A stretch of DNA of 64,000 nt from Xylanibacter ruminicola (GCF_900107775.1 NZ_FNRF01000007.1:80894-144893), one strand, 5' to 3'; positions 26,069 through 35,639 are shown, numbered from the stretch's first letter. The notes: generated from the sequence alone by a model not told the origin. A program made the numbers and translations.

Positions 26069-27316
26069 TTACTCGTATCTCATTGATTTCGCAGGATGAA
26101 TGTGCGAAATCAGGTAACTTGGTGCTATCAGAACAAACACACAGATAAGTAAGGTGGCTATGTTGATGAGTGCTATCAATGGCAGATTCAGCTCCATTGG
26201 TGCCTCGCTCACATAGTAGGTTTGTGGGTCGAGGGTGATAAAACCTGTGTATTTTTGGAGTAGCACGATGCCGATGCCCACGATGTTACCCCAGAACAAT
26301 CCCTGACCGATGATGAATACCGAGAACCACAGGAATGTATGGCGAACGGTATTGTTACGGGCGCCTAAAGCCTTCAGGATACCAATCATCTGCGTGCGCT
26401 CCAGGATGATGATGAGTAAACCGCTAATCATCGTGAAGCCTGCCACGCAAACCATCAGTGCCAAGATAATCCATACGTTGATATCAAGCAGTTCCAACCA
26501 CGAGAATACTTGTGGATACAATTCGTAAATGGTTTCGGATGTGAGCGAGTTGCCCTGTTCGTCGCTGGTGCGGTTGATGTTGTCGATAAACTGGTCGGCA
26601 GTATCGTTCACCTTCTCGAAATCCTTTACCAGCACCTCGATACCTGTTGCCTGATTATCAGTCCAACCGTTCAGTTTGTTGGCGGTATGCAGGTCGGTAA
26701 AACACAGCGTCTCGTCGAAGCGTGTCATATTGGTCTGGTAGATGCCGCTGATGGTGAACTTACGAGTGCGGACATCCTGGTTATCGATGAAATAGCCAAA
26801 CACCTTGTCGCCTACCTTGAGGCGCATCTTGTCTGCTATCATCTTGGAAACCAGTAGTTTATACTTGCTTGTTTTATCACTAAATGAAGTAATGTTCCCT
26901 GCTGTAAGGTGCTGACTCAGAAAGGTAGTATCGTATTCTTCGGCGATGCCTTTGATGGCAATTCCTAAGAAATCTTCGTCGGTTTTTAGGATACCCTGTG
27001 TCATACTGAAGCGTTCAGCTTTGGCCACACCTGGCAGCTTGCTAACAGCCTTCATCAAGCTGTCGTTGGCGCAGATAGGGTGCGGATCAGAACCGCTGTA
27101 GTTCATGATGTTGTGTACCTGAATGTGACTGCCAAAGCCCACCACTTTGTCGCGAATGGTATGTTTAAAACCAAGTACTACGCTTACAGTTACTATCATC
27201 ACAGCCAGTCCGATAGCCACACCGATGGTAGCTATACGAATAGCTGGGCGACTCACTTTTCGTTTGTCGCCCTGATCGCTATATATTCTTTTGGCTATGT
27301 ATAGAGGAAAATTCAA
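26069..27316 (-). CDS. LolC/E-type ABC transporter permease
   Basis: 415 residues. One N-terminal membrane helix (IATIGVAIGLAVMIVTVSVVL at about 28-48, given by position), a large periplasmic domain (about 50-270), and three C-terminal helices with the FtsX-type coupling sequence GILKALGARNNTVRHTFLWF. This is the layout of lipoprotein-releasing permeases that pull lipoproteins from the inner membrane. The ATPase LolD is not adjacent. It begins 19 bp after the aminotransferase gene and is probably cotranscribed with it. Confidence 0.85.
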   Translation of the reverse strand: MNFPLYIAKRIYSDQGDKRKVSRPAIRIATIGVAIGLAVMIVTVSVVLGFKHTIRDKVVGFGSHIQVHNIMNYSGSDPHPICANDSLMKAVSKLPGVAKAERFSMTQGILKTDEDFLGIAIKGIAEEYDTTFLSQHLTAGNITSFSDKTSKYKLLVSKMIADKMRLKVGDKVFGYFIDNQDVRTRKFTISGIYQTNMTRFDETLCFTDLHTANKLNGWTDNQATGIEVLVKDFEKVNDTADQFIDNINRTSDEQGNSLTSETIYELYPQVFSWLELLDINVWIILALMVCVAGFTMISGLLIIILERTQMIGILKALGARNNTVRHTFLWFSVFIIGQGLFWGNIVGIGIVLLQKYTGFITLDPQTYYVSEAPMELNLPLIALINIATLLICVFVLIAPSYLISHIHPAKSMRYE

Positions 27317-27335
27317 AACTTCAATCCTTCAATTT

Positions 27336-28541
27336 TTAGTCCTCATCCACTCGTCCTGGGTAAGCTTCGAGTGCCTTGCGCAATACGATGAGTGCGCGCT
27401 CAAGGTCTTTCTTCTGTAATACGTAGGCGATACGTACCTGATTGATACCTGCACCTGGGGTGGTGTAGAATCCGGCTGCTGGGGCCATCATCACTGTCTC
27501 TCCCTCGTACTCGAACTCCGACAGGCACCAACGGCAGAACTTCTCGGCATCATCTACGGGCAGCTTGGCTACTGTATAGAAAGCACCCATGGGGATAGGT
27601 GAGTAAACGCCAGGAATGCGGTTCAGTCCGTCGATCAGGCACTTACGACGCTCGACGTACTCGTCGTACACATCGCGATAGTACTCCTCTGGGGCATCCA
27701 GCGAAGCTTCGGCCACAATCTGTCCGATGAGTGGGGGAGAGAGGCGGGCCTGACAGAACTTCATTACGGCCTTGCGTACCTCGGCGTTCTTGGTAATCAG
27801 AGCGCCGATACGGATACCGCACTCTGAATAACGTTTAGATACTGAGTCGATCAGGATCACGTTTTGCTCGATACCCTCAAGGTGGCAAGCCGAAATATAT
27901 GGCGAACCAGTGTAGATGTACTCACGATACACCTCGTCGGAGAAGAGATACAGGTCGTACTTCTTCACCAGGTCGCGAATCTGGTTCATTTCGCGGCGTG
28001 TGTACAGGTAGCCCGTTGGGTTGTTGGGGTTACATATCATAATAGCGCGTGTGCGCTCATTAATCAGCTCCTCGAATTTCTCTACCTTGGGGAGCGAGAA
28101 ACCCTCCTCGATGGTAGTGGCAATAGTGCGGATTTTGGCTCCTGCCGAAATGGCAAAGGCCATATAGTTGGCGTAAGCAGGCTCTGGTACGATAATCTCA
28201 TCGCCAGGATTCAGGCAGCTCAGGAATGCAAACAGCACCGCCTCGCTACCACCACTGGTAATGATGATATCATCAGCTGTTACGTTAATATTGTACTTAG
28301 CATAATAGTCTACCAACTTTTCGCGATAGCTCTGGTAGCCCTGCGAGGGTGAATACTCCAGGATACTGCGATCTATCTGCTTCAGGGCGTCGAGTCCTAC
28401 TTGCGGTGTTGGCAGGTCAGGCTGACCGATGTTCAGATGGTACACCTTGGTACCTCTTTTCTTAGCGGCTACAGCGAGAGGGGCGAGTTTTCTGATAGGC
28501 GACTCGGGCATCTCTAGTCCGCGAACTGATATCTCAGGCAT
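27336..28541 (-). CDS. PLP-dependent class I/II aminotransferase
   Basis: 401 residues of aminotransferase fold type I. HLNIGQPDLPTP (about 35-46) near the start, CNPNNPTGYLYT (about 170-181), FSDEVYREY (about 200-208) and SVSKRYSECGIRIG, with the PLP-binding Lys (about 236), are all present. The closest known group is aspartate/alanine-type transaminases; the true amino acid is not certain. Cytoplasmic. Confidence 0.88.
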   Translation of the reverse strand: MPEISVRGLEMPESPIRKLAPLAVAAKKRGTKVYHLNIGQPDLPTPQVGLDALKQIDRSILEYSPSQGYQSYREKLVDYYAKYNINVTADDIIITSGGSEAVLFAFLSCLNPGDEIIVPEPAYANYMAFAISAGAKIRTIATTIEEGFSLPKVEKFEELINERTRAIMICNPNNPTGYLYTRREMNQIRDLVKKYDLYLFSDEVYREYIYTGSPYISACHLEGIEQNVILIDSVSKRYSECGIRIGALITKNAEVRKAVMKFCQARLSPPLIGQIVAEASLDAPEEYYRDVYDEYVERRKCLIDGLNRIPGVYSPIPMGAFYTVAKLPVDDAEKFCRWCLSEFEYEGETVMMAPAAGFYTTPGAGINQVRIAYVLQKKDLERALIVLRKALEAYPGRVDED

Positions 28542-28639
28542 CTTTCTATTTTACGATTTGACAATTTACTATTTCACTATTTTGCGGTGCAAAGTTACTA
28601 AAATATTTTTAAATCGTGCTTTTTTTCGATTTATTTGTT

Positions 28640-28647
28640 TACTTTTG
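28640..28647 (+). promoter_or_regulatory. -7 box of the pseudokinase operon
   Basis: TACTTTTG, 21 bp before the ATG at 28669. This sets the start and excludes an upstream open extension that overlaps the divergent aminotransferase gene. No clear -33 TTTG. Confidence 0.65.
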
Positions 28648-28668
28648 CAGCAAAATTGTGAGCTTACG

Positions 28669-29958
28669 ATGAATTTCGAGGAATTATTAGAAACGCGTGA
28701 CGTTAGAAAAACCACGAAAGTCCGTCTTCCCTACGGTTACTTCTACAAGCGGTTGATCGATGGAAAGTACTCTAACTTCGTGGAGTTCCACGACGAGGTG
28801 GCCGATCATGTCGCCTTTAGTAATTGTGTGCGTACCGAGGCTGCCGATATGGATAAGGTAAAGAATAAGCACCAGTTGCACTTTGTGCCCAACGAGGGCG
28901 ACGGTGGTGTTTATGCTATAGCGGTTGAGGTGGGTAACTTTGTTACTTTCGAGCAGCTGCTGAACGAGAATCCGGCTGTTGTGGCGCGCGAGGATTTTGC
29001 CAACAACACGTTGCGCGATCTGGTAGAACTCACCCATCAGCTTAACGAACAGGGCGTGTATCACGTATGTTTTGCCCCCTGTAATGTGCTGGCTCGCAAA
29101 AACGATGCTACCATCCGCCTGCTTTGTCATGGTTCGTTCTATGCCAAGTTGGATCAGGAGATACTGTATGACGGACTTGAGGATTACGTAGCGCCTGAGG
29201 TGCTGGCTGGTGGCGAGATTGATGCCCGTGCCGATGTGTACTCGATGGCCAAGTTTGTGGTGTGGCTGTTTCATTCATCTGGTCTGCCCTTCGAGTGGCG
29301 CCAGATTATCGCCAAGGCCACATCCGAGGATCCCGACCGTCGTTATCAGACGGTTCACGATTTCTACCATGCGCTTATCAGTCGCAAGCAGATGCGTCGC
29401 ACAGCTCTGATAGGGTTTGCTGCAGTAGCTATTGCGCTGGCCATTGTGGGCAGCTATTTCTATATGTTGCCCCAGCCCGAGGACGTAGAGTACGTAAAGG
29501 CAGTTGAGGAGCCTATCCCCGATGATATGCTCGACGAGCAGAGCCTGCTTTACGGCTTGGGTGCCGATGCCGATTCGGCAACCATCGCCAATATCGTGGC
29601 CAAGCAGATGCGCATGAAGGATTCGCTCTCTATCGACGAGAAGGAGATGAAGGAGTATCAGGCCAAGGCCGAGCAGATATTCCGCAAGCAGTTTACCAAA
29701 GAGGCCGACCGCATCCTATCTAAGGTTTATAACAACAAGCAGATGAACCTTTCGGAAAAGGATTTTATGGCGCGCAGCCGTAGTATGACTCAGGAGTTGG
29801 CCAAGGCTGAACAGGATCTTGCCAAGCAGAGTAACCTGGGTAACGAGCGCTCGCAGCGCATTGCCAGTGAGATTATCGACCAGCTTACCACCAAGAAAAT
29901 GGAGGCGCTGGACAAAGATTATATGGGAATTAAAAAGAATAAAACAGAAAACAAATGA
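28669..29958 (+). CDS. membrane-anchored pseudokinase
   Basis: 429 residues. A kinase-like C-lobe is clear: YVAPEVLAGGEIDARADVYSMAKF (about 173-196 with flanks) matches APE and the helix after it, and DPDRRYQT is the usual late motif. The catalytic residues are gone: the HRDxKPxN region reads HVCFAPCN (Cys134 for Asp, Ala136 for Lys, Asn139 kept), and DFG reads CHG (Cys153). No VAIK Lys is evident. One membrane helix (about 245-265) leads to a charged helical domain of about 160 residues outside. The protein probably binds a partner instead of phosphorylating. It overlaps the DUF4494 gene by ATGA. Confidence 0.75.
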   Translation: MNFEELLETRDVRKTTKVRLPYGYFYKRLIDGKYSNFVEFHDEVADHVAFSNCVRTEAADMDKVKNKHQLHFVPNEGDGGVYAIAVEVGNFVTFEQLLNENPAVVAREDFANNTLRDLVELTHQLNEQGVYHVCFAPCNVLARKNDATIRLLCHGSFYAKLDQEILYDGLEDYVAPEVLAGGEIDARADVYSMAKFVVWLFHSSGLPFEWRQIIAKATSEDPDRRYQTVHDFYHALISRKQMRRTALIGFAAVAIALAIVGSYFYMLPQPEDVEYVKAVEEPIPDDMLDEQSLLYGLGADADSATIANIVAKQMRMKDSLSIDEKEMKEYQAKAEQIFRKQFTKEADRILSKVYNNKQMNLSEKDFMARSRSMTQELAKAEQDLAKQSNLGNERSQRIASEIIDQLTTKKMEALDKDYMGIKKNKTENK

Positions 29959-30431
29959 GAAGTAGAACAGCAATGTGGTTTGAATGCAAGATCCGTTACG
30001 AGAAGGTAACCGAGGACGGCTTGCAGAAGAAAGTAAACGAAAATTATGTAGTCGACGCCCTGAGTTTCAGCGAGGCTGAGACCCGCATCACCGAGGAGAT
30101 GTCGTCGTATATCAGCGGCGAGTTCGAGGTGGCCGATATAAAGAAAGCAGCTTACAAAGAGGTGTTCTTTACCGATGATAATATTGCCGATAAGTGGTAC
30201 AAGGCTAAGCTCCAGTTCATCACGATTGATGAGAAGACTGAGAAGGAGAAGCGCTCAACCGTTAACTATCTGGTTCAGGCTGGTTCGATGAACGGTGCCA
30301 TGAAGAATATCGATGAGGTGATGGGTGGCACCATGATCGACTATGTAGTTTCGTCGGTAGCCGAGACAACGTTGATGGACGTTTACGAGTACGGCAAGAA
30401 GAACGATAAGCCCGAATACGAGCAGCAGTAA
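29955..30431 (+). CDS. DUF4494 protein
   Basis: 158 residues, recalled as the Bacteroidales DUF4494 family (MRSRTAMWFECKIRYEK start, EVMGGTMIDYVV near the end). No signal peptide or membrane helix; probably a small cytoplasmic alpha/beta protein. Its ATG overlaps the pseudokinase stop by 4 bp, so the two are translationally coupled. yggS follows 16 bp later. Function unknown. Confidence 0.8.
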   Translation: MRSRTAMWFECKIRYEKVTEDGLQKKVNENYVVDALSFSEAETRITEEMSSYISGEFEVADIKKAAYKEVFFTDDNIADKWYKAKLQFITIDEKTEKEKRSTVNYLVQAGSMNGAMKNIDEVMGGTMIDYVVSSVAETTLMDVYEYGKKNDKPEYEQQ

Positions 30432-30447
30432 AAACGCAAACGATACG

Positions 30448-31125
30448 ATGATGGATTACGACGTTAAATCCCATCTGCACGAGGTGCTCGATACATTGCC
30501 ACAAGGTGTTCGCCTTGTGGCTATCTCTAAATATCACCCTAACGAGTATATCGAAGCAGCCTACGAGGAGGGGCAGCGTGTGTTTGGCGAGAGTCACGAG
30601 CAGGAGCTGCGCCAGAAGCACCTTTCGCTGCCTCAGGATATCGAATGGCACTTTATCGGCCATTTGCAGACCAACAAGGTAAAGTACATTGCACCTTATG
30701 TAACAATGATCGAGGCTGTTGACTCGCTCAAGCTGTTGCGCGAGATTAACAAGCAGGCCGAAAAGTGTGGTCGCCGTATCAAGGTGCTGCTCGAACTGCA
30801 TATTGCCGAGGAGGCTACTAAGTATGGTCTTTCGCTCGATGCCTGTCGCGAACTGTTGGCAGCTGGCGAGTGGCGCGAGATGCAGCATGTGCAGATTTGT
30901 GGTTTGATGATGATGGCTTCGTTTGTGGATGACGAAGCGCAGATTCGCCAGGAGATGCAGATCGCCCGCGATTTCTTCGACGAGGTAAAGGCTCAGTATT
31001 TTGCCGACGATGATGCGTTTTGTGAGCGTTCGTGGGGTATGAGCGATGATTATCCCATCGCCCTGCAGACTGGCTCAACCATGATACGTGTGGGCACTAA
31101 GATTTTTGGTCCCCGCGTTTATTAA
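30448..31125 (+). CDS. yggS: YggS/PLPBP family PLP homeostasis protein
   Basis: 225 residues, the usual length. It carries PLP on a Lys in LVAISKYHP (about 23-31) and has FGESHEQELRQK, WHFIGHLQTNKVKY and the closing GMSDDYPIAL...VGTKIFGPR phosphate-binding region. YggS proteins buffer vitamin B6 and have no proven enzyme activity. Part of the pseudokinase-DUF4494 run. Its end overlaps the convergent gene at 31097 by 29 bp. Confidence 0.92.
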   Translation: MMDYDVKSHLHEVLDTLPQGVRLVAISKYHPNEYIEAAYEEGQRVFGESHEQELRQKHLSLPQDIEWHFIGHLQTNKVKYIAPYVTMIEAVDSLKLLREINKQAEKCGRRIKVLLELHIAEEATKYGLSLDACRELLAAGEWREMQHVQICGLMMMASFVDDEAQIRQEMQIARDFFDEVKAQYFADDDAFCERSWGMSDDYPIALQTGSTMIRVGTKIFGPRVY

Positions 31126-31879
31126 AGTAGTACTGATCGCGCTTACGTGTAATCTTGCCAAAGTTGATGGCATGCACGGGGCAATAATGATAACAGGCTA
31201 AACAAGAGGTACACCGTCCGTTGTGAATCCACTCGGGCGGTGTTCCTTGTATATTATCCACAGGGCATACCTTTTCGCATTTGCCACATTTAATACATAC
31301 ATCCTCGTCAACCGTAAACTTCTTATCGTTTACCATACGGGCATTAAAGTAAGCACCAATCACGTACGAGTAGAGTCGGGGAGTACCGCCTTTCACTAGC
31401 TCCTCAACACCCGTCGTGCGCTCACGTATAACAGATATGATATGTGGCAGCATCTTTCGCGCCAGGTTAATCTTTGCGTGCTCCTTCTCCTCCGTGTCCG
31501 TGTACATAAACGGCAGGCACACGTAGCTCTCGGGCATCACAACGGCAAACTGTGTGGTGGCCTGTAAGCCGATAGCTGCTAAATCCTTGTTCAGTATCGT
31601 CATGGTTTCGCCCATGTTGTCGCCACATGTGGTCAGTGCCCAACAATAGGTGTTTTTTTTCGAAAAAGATAGTTTGGTGATAAACTCTCGTACGATTCTG
31701 GGTGGCTGCCAGCCATGGGTGGGGAAGCAGAAGCCGATGGTTTCGTTCTGCTTTAACTCAAACTGGTACTGTCCCTTACGTATCAAGTCGGGGATGTAGA
31801 ATAGCTCTTCGCCGATGGCCTTTCTAATCTGCTGGGCCACCCATTTGGTGTTTCCTGTGCCTGTAAAATAGAATATCAT
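31097..31879 (-). CDS. EFR1-type flavodoxin/ferredoxin fusion
   Basis: 260 residues. The N-terminal half (about 1-160) is flavodoxin-like, starting FYFTGTGNTKWVA with the FMN phosphate loop. The C-terminal part has two [4Fe-4S] motifs, CIKCGKCEKVCP (about 204-215) and CTSCLACYHYCP (about 231-242). Such EFR1 proteins are small cytoplasmic electron carriers. The physiological partner is unknown. Confidence 0.88.
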   Translation of the reverse strand: MIFYFTGTGNTKWVAQQIRKAIGEELFYIPDLIRKGQYQFELKQNETIGFCFPTHGWQPPRIVREFITKLSFSKKNTYCWALTTCGDNMGETMTILNKDLAAIGLQATTQFAVVMPESYVCLPFMYTDTEEKEHAKINLARKMLPHIISVIRERTTGVEELVKGGTPRLYSYVIGAYFNARMVNDKKFTVDEDVCIKCGKCEKVCPVDNIQGTPPEWIHNGRCTSCLACYHYCPVHAINFGKITRKRDQYYFNKRGDQKS

Positions 31880-31944
31880 GGTGCAAAATTACATTTTTTT
31901 GTTGATATTCTGATTAAAGTTTCGTGTTTTTCGCAAAAACAATA

Positions 31945-31952
31945 TACCTTTG
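31945..31952 (+). promoter_or_regulatory. -7 box with long leader
   Basis: TACCTTTG, 125 bp before the ATG of the lipoprotein gene at 32078. The leader (about 31958-32077) is longer than other leaders here and holds no frame; I saw no known riboswitch in it. Confidence 0.55.
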
Positions 31953-32077
31953 CATAGTCGAAACCTAAAAAAGCGACGAATTAAATATTATTAACGGTTA
32001 GTGATGCAAGATTTCGGGTTGTGGCGCATTAAGTGTGTGTACAATTCAAATCACAAAACAAAAACAATAAGTAAAAA

Positions 32078-32689
32078 ATGAAAGCATTAAGAATTTTCTC
32101 TGTTGCATGCTGCATGGCAGCTGTTTGTTTAACATCGTGTATTAGTGATGATAGCAGTGAGGTTAAGAACCTTACTCCAAGCGAGATTGCTAGTTGCTTG
32201 AACGCCGTTCGTGGCACCCATAATGGTAAGGTGTACTATTCGGCTCCAACCCAGAAGGATGTAAATAACGTAGATTCAGTAGAGCTCAGCTGGTCTATCC
32301 TTACCGATAGCACCATGACCATCCACGATTTCCCTGCCCGTTTGCTGGCTCACAATATCGATAGCGTAAGTACTCAGGGTAAGGAGCTGCGTGCAGCCCT
32401 TCAGGCTGCCCCCGATCAGGACATTGATTGCTACATTGGTTTTATAAAGATTTCGCCTGTTTACTGGCTCATTAACCCCAAGGCTCCAAAATTCACCGTT
32501 AAGCTCAGCGATGGTGAGCACAAGGTACAGGTTGCTTTCTATTCTACCAACAGCTACTCAAGCGGTATCTATAACGCCAGCACTAAGGAGTTCTCGATGG
32601 AGATTATCGAGGGTGCCATCTATATGGACGATAAGCTTACCTCATATCTTAGCAAGAATACACCATTTGTTTTTTATCGCAACAAATAA
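32078..32689 (+). CDS. DUF4840-like lipoprotein
   Basis: 203 residues with a lipoprotein signal peptide: CCMAAVCLTSCIS, lipobox Cys21. The mature part begins with Asp/Ser-rich residues and is predicted mostly beta. It resembles Bacteroidales DUF4840 proteins (from memory). It has its own promoter and a long untranslated leader. The Nudix gene follows after 9 bp. Function unknown; located at the envelope. Confidence 0.7.
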   Translation: MKALRIFSVACCMAAVCLTSCISDDSSEVKNLTPSEIASCLNAVRGTHNGKVYYSAPTQKDVNNVDSVELSWSILTDSTMTIHDFPARLLAHNIDSVSTQGKELRAALQAAPDQDIDCYIGFIKISPVYWLINPKAPKFTVKLSDGEHKVQVAFYSTNSYSSGIYNASTKEFSMEIIEGAIYMDDKLTSYLSKNTPFVFYRNK

Positions 32690-32698
32690 TAAGTGGTG

Positions 32699-33202
32699 AT
32701 GAGCGATAATAGTGAGGAACTATTCCCTGTGGTAGCCGACGACGGCAGCGTTATCGGCTCAGCCACGCGAGGCGAGTGCCATAGCGGCTCTCGTCTTTTG
32801 CATCCAGTGGTGCATCTGCATGTGTTTAACAGTAAAGGCGAGGTGTATCTGCAGCGCCGCCCAGAATGGAAGGATATTCAGCCAGGCAAGTGGGATACCA
32901 GCGTGGGCGGTCATATAGATTATGGCGAGAACCCAGAACAGGCCTTGGTACGCGAGGTGCGCGAGGAACTTGGTATAACCGACTTTAAGCCCGAACGGGT
33001 AGGAATGTACGTGTTCGAGAGCGCGCGCGAGCGCGAGTTGGTATATGTGCATCGCACCGTTTACGATGGTCCTGTCACCCCTTCGGCCTCCGAGCTTGAT
33101 GGTGGGCGGTTCTGGAGCATCCAGGAGATACGTTTGGCGATGGGCCGTGGATTCCTGACGCCTAATTTCGAGAGCGAGTTCCGCAAGTTCTTCTTGCCGT
33201 GA
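32699..33202 (+). CDS. Nudix hydrolase
   Basis: 167 residues. The Nudix box GHIDYGENPEQALVREVREE (about 69-88) fits GX5EX7REUXEEXGU, continuing LGI. The context VYLQRRPEWKDIQPGKWDTS, residues about 47-66, is like the isopentenyl-diphosphate isomerase/YfcD branch, so the substrate could be a nucleotide sugar or an isoprenoid diphosphate. Two GTG codons lie just before; the ATG at 32699 is preferred. It is followed by a terminator at 33227. Confidence 0.85.
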   Translation: MSDNSEELFPVVADDGSVIGSATRGECHSGSRLLHPVVHLHVFNSKGEVYLQRRPEWKDIQPGKWDTSVGGHIDYGENPEQALVREVREELGITDFKPERVGMYVFESARERELVYVHRTVYDGPVTPSASELDGGRFWSIQEIRLAMGRGFLTPNFESEFRKFFLP

Positions 33203-33226
33203 TTTTTCTCCCTGTAATACTATATT

Positions 33227-33260
33227 TAAGCCCTGCAACCTGTGTTGTGGGGCTTATTTT
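33227..33260 (+). terminator. Rho-independent terminator
   Basis: TAAGCCCTGCAAC (33227-33239), 4-base loop, pairing with 33244-33256, then a T-run. It ends the DUF4840-Nudix unit. Confidence 0.85.
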
Positions 33261-33326
33261 TATACAGCATATATCCATAAAACCCAAACCCCAAAAATGG
33301 TTTCCTTAAAAATAATTAACAGACGC

Positions 33327-33356
33327 TTGGAGTACCAACTATAATGCTTACCTTTG
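33327..33356 (+). promoter_or_regulatory. promoter of the SpoIIE-type phosphatase gene
   Basis: -33 TTG (33327-33329), 19-bp gap, -7 TACCTTTG (33349-33356). The ATG at 33434 follows a leader of about 70 bp. Confidence 0.7.
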
Positions 33357-33433
33357 CGCCACAAAAAAGGATTGTTTTCAGTAACACCAACACCAAAAAG
33401 GGAATTTTATTCACCAACACCAAACAAAAAGTT

Positions 33434-35482
33434 ATGAGGTTAAAATGTATGATGGCCGCAGTGGCCTTATTGTTTTCAGGAGTTCTGCTATTCTTTACAT
33501 CATGTGACAACCAACACGATTATCAGATTCAGGACGATGTTCTTTACACATTGCTTGCTCCCTACAACGTGGAGGGCATGGAACAACGTGGTGATAGCTT
33601 GTACGAGGCTGGACAGATTACCGACCTTTGCCGCAAGTTCTATCACGCTTACCCTCTTTGCAGTAAACATCACCAGTTTAACGCGGCCGTTCCCATTTTC
33701 CGTGAGATGCTGAAGGATGGTACTGAGGATTCGCTGGAGCGTTTGTTCCAGATTTATGCCGCTTCGGAGCTGACGATGATTCTGCGCTATCAGGGGCATA
33801 TCGAGACCTCGATGCTCACGGCCATTGATGCCATGCAGCGATTCTCGCTCGACGAGGCGCTGCAGGATCAGATTGCCCTCGAGAGTTATATCCGCTTAGG
33901 AACCTTTGTGGGCGACGGTATGGTGTCGACAGGCGACTATGACGAGGCCGAAAAGCAGTTCCAGAAGTACTTCGATCTCTCGAACGAGATGAAGGCTGGC
34001 GTGCTGCGACTGGCCGAGTGGTATCCACGCCATTTCGAGCTGTTCGAGATTATCATCCGTGCCTATACCACCAGCGGTCAGTACGATCGTGTGCTGCCTT
34101 GGGTGGAGCGTTGCGAGGAGTCGGTTGATGAGTATTACAAGTCGCCCGAGTTTAAGGATATGCCTCATACCACGACTCAGTTTGTTGAGGGCTATCTTGC
34201 TGGTGCTCAGATATGTAAGGCCGTTGCGCTCGAGCATTTGGGCAGACCTGATGAAGCTGCTGAGGCTTACAATAAATACCTGAAGAGCGATATGGCTCAC
34301 ACCGTTATCGGTCGCCTTAATCGCGCCTTCTATCTCTCGGCCAGTCACCACTACCGCGAGGCTGCTATTATCTTCCAGAGTCTGGATAAGGCGCTGGCTG
34401 TTTATAGCCCCAGCATCTCGCTCGACTGGATTCACGAGTACTATCTGCCTAAGTTCGAGGCCAACCTGAATGCAGGTATGCGCGACTCGGCTTACGTGCA
34501 GGCCGCTATGATTTGCGAGCGCCTTGATACCACCCTGACTAAGTACATGCACGACGAGGGTAGTCAGCTGGGTCACATCTATGCCTCGCTGAAGAAGGAG
34601 GAGAAGATTATCGAGCAGGAAGAGCACATTATCAAGCAGCGCACCTGGGGCCTCTCGGGTTTCATTGTGCTGATGGTAGGCTTCTTCTCAAGCTATACCA
34701 TTCGTAACCGCCGCCATGGTCGCCGTTTGGCCGAGGTAAAGGCTGCCCAGGAACGTATCGAGAGCGAGTTGCGAATTGCGCGCGACATCCAGATGAGTAT
34801 GGTGCCTCACGAGTTCCCCAAGCACCACGGGCTTGATATGTTTGCCTTTATGGAGCCTGCCAAGGAGGTTGGTGGCGACCTGTACGGCTACGTGTTCGAC
34901 CATAACAAGTTGTATTTTGCCGTTGGCGACGTGAGTGGTAAGGGTATCCCTGCCTCGCTGTTCATGGCGCAGGTTACACGTCTGTTCCATACCTTGGCCG
35001 ACGAGCACCTGCAGCCCGCCCAGATTTGTAACATCATGAACAAGGAACTGTCGGGCGACGATAACATCAACGGTATGTTTGTAACCCTGTTTATCGGTCT
35101 GCTCGATCTCGATAGTGGTCACCTCAGTTTCTGCAATGCTGGTCATAATCCTCCTATCATTGATTGTGGCATCAAGGCTGCCGATTTCCTTACCATCGAG
35201 CCAAACGCACCTATTGGCTTGTGGCCCGAGGTAGAGTATATTGGCGAGGAGATTGAGAGTATCAAGGGCCGCACCCTGCTGGTTTACTCGGATGGTTTGA
35301 ACGAGGCCGAGAATCTGGAGCAGAAACAGTTGGGTGATGAGCGCCTGCTCGAAATTCTGCGCTATACACCATTTGTATCGGCCCGCCAGATGATTAACCG
35401 TTTGCAGACCGAGGTTAACACCCATCGTAACGGAGCCGATCCTAACGACGATTTAACCATGCTCTGTTTGCGTGTAAGCTGA
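33434..35482 (+). CDS. membrane SpoIIE/RsbU-type protein phosphatase with helical-repeat sensor
   Basis: 682 residues. N-terminal signal with a possible lipobox (FFTSC, Cys24). About 370 residues of TPR-like helical pairs lie outside the membrane, then one helix (SGFIVLMVGFFSSYTI, about 400-420), a coiled linker (AAQERIESELRIARDIQ), and a C-terminal PP2C-type phosphatase. Metal ligands appear in KEVGGDLYGY, FAVGDVSGKGIPA and SDGLNEAE. RsbU-like enzymes dephosphorylate anti-sigma antagonists. No STAS gene is adjacent. The start at 33434 follows the promoter at 33349. Two sensor genes follow with their own promoter. Confidence 0.85.
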   Translation: MRLKCMMAAVALLFSGVLLFFTSCDNQHDYQIQDDVLYTLLAPYNVEGMEQRGDSLYEAGQITDLCRKFYHAYPLCSKHHQFNAAVPIFREMLKDGTEDSLERLFQIYAASELTMILRYQGHIETSMLTAIDAMQRFSLDEALQDQIALESYIRLGTFVGDGMVSTGDYDEAEKQFQKYFDLSNEMKAGVLRLAEWYPRHFELFEIIIRAYTTSGQYDRVLPWVERCEESVDEYYKSPEFKDMPHTTTQFVEGYLAGAQICKAVALEHLGRPDEAAEAYNKYLKSDMAHTVIGRLNRAFYLSASHHYREAAIIFQSLDKALAVYSPSISLDWIHEYYLPKFEANLNAGMRDSAYVQAAMICERLDTTLTKYMHDEGSQLGHIYASLKKEEKIIEQEEHIIKQRTWGLSGFIVLMVGFFSSYTIRNRRHGRRLAEVKAAQERIESELRIARDIQMSMVPHEFPKHHGLDMFAFMEPAKEVGGDLYGYVFDHNKLYFAVGDVSGKGIPASLFMAQVTRLFHTLADEHLQPAQICNIMNKELSGDDNINGMFVTLFIGLLDLDSGHLSFCNAGHNPPIIDCGIKAADFLTIEPNAPIGLWPEVEYIGEEIESIKGRTLLVYSDGLNEAENLEQKQLGDERLLEILRYTPFVSARQMINRLQTEVNTHRNGADPNDDLTMLCLRVS

Positions 35483-35577
35483 TAATACCCAGCACAATCT
35501 TTCATACATAGAGTCCATGGGCGGGAGCTCGCAGTGATGCGGGTTCCTGCTCTTTTTGTAAAAAATATGGCAAAAAT

Positions 35578-35608
35578 TTTGGTTGTATTAATTTTTTTTG
35601 TATCTTTG
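35578..35608 (+). promoter_or_regulatory. promoter of the sensor pair
   Basis: -33 TTTG (35578-35581), 19-bp gap, -7 TATCTTTG (35601-35608). The ATG at 35640 is 31 bp on, which excludes an upstream in-frame start at 35598. Confidence 0.8.
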
Positions 35609-35639
35609 CCCCAAACAATCTTCTATTAATTTTGGAACA

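Noticed and set aside
28429..28668. N-terminal extension of the pseudokinase by 80 residues
   Set aside because: It overlaps the divergent aminotransferase gene and precedes the -7 box at 28640-28647.
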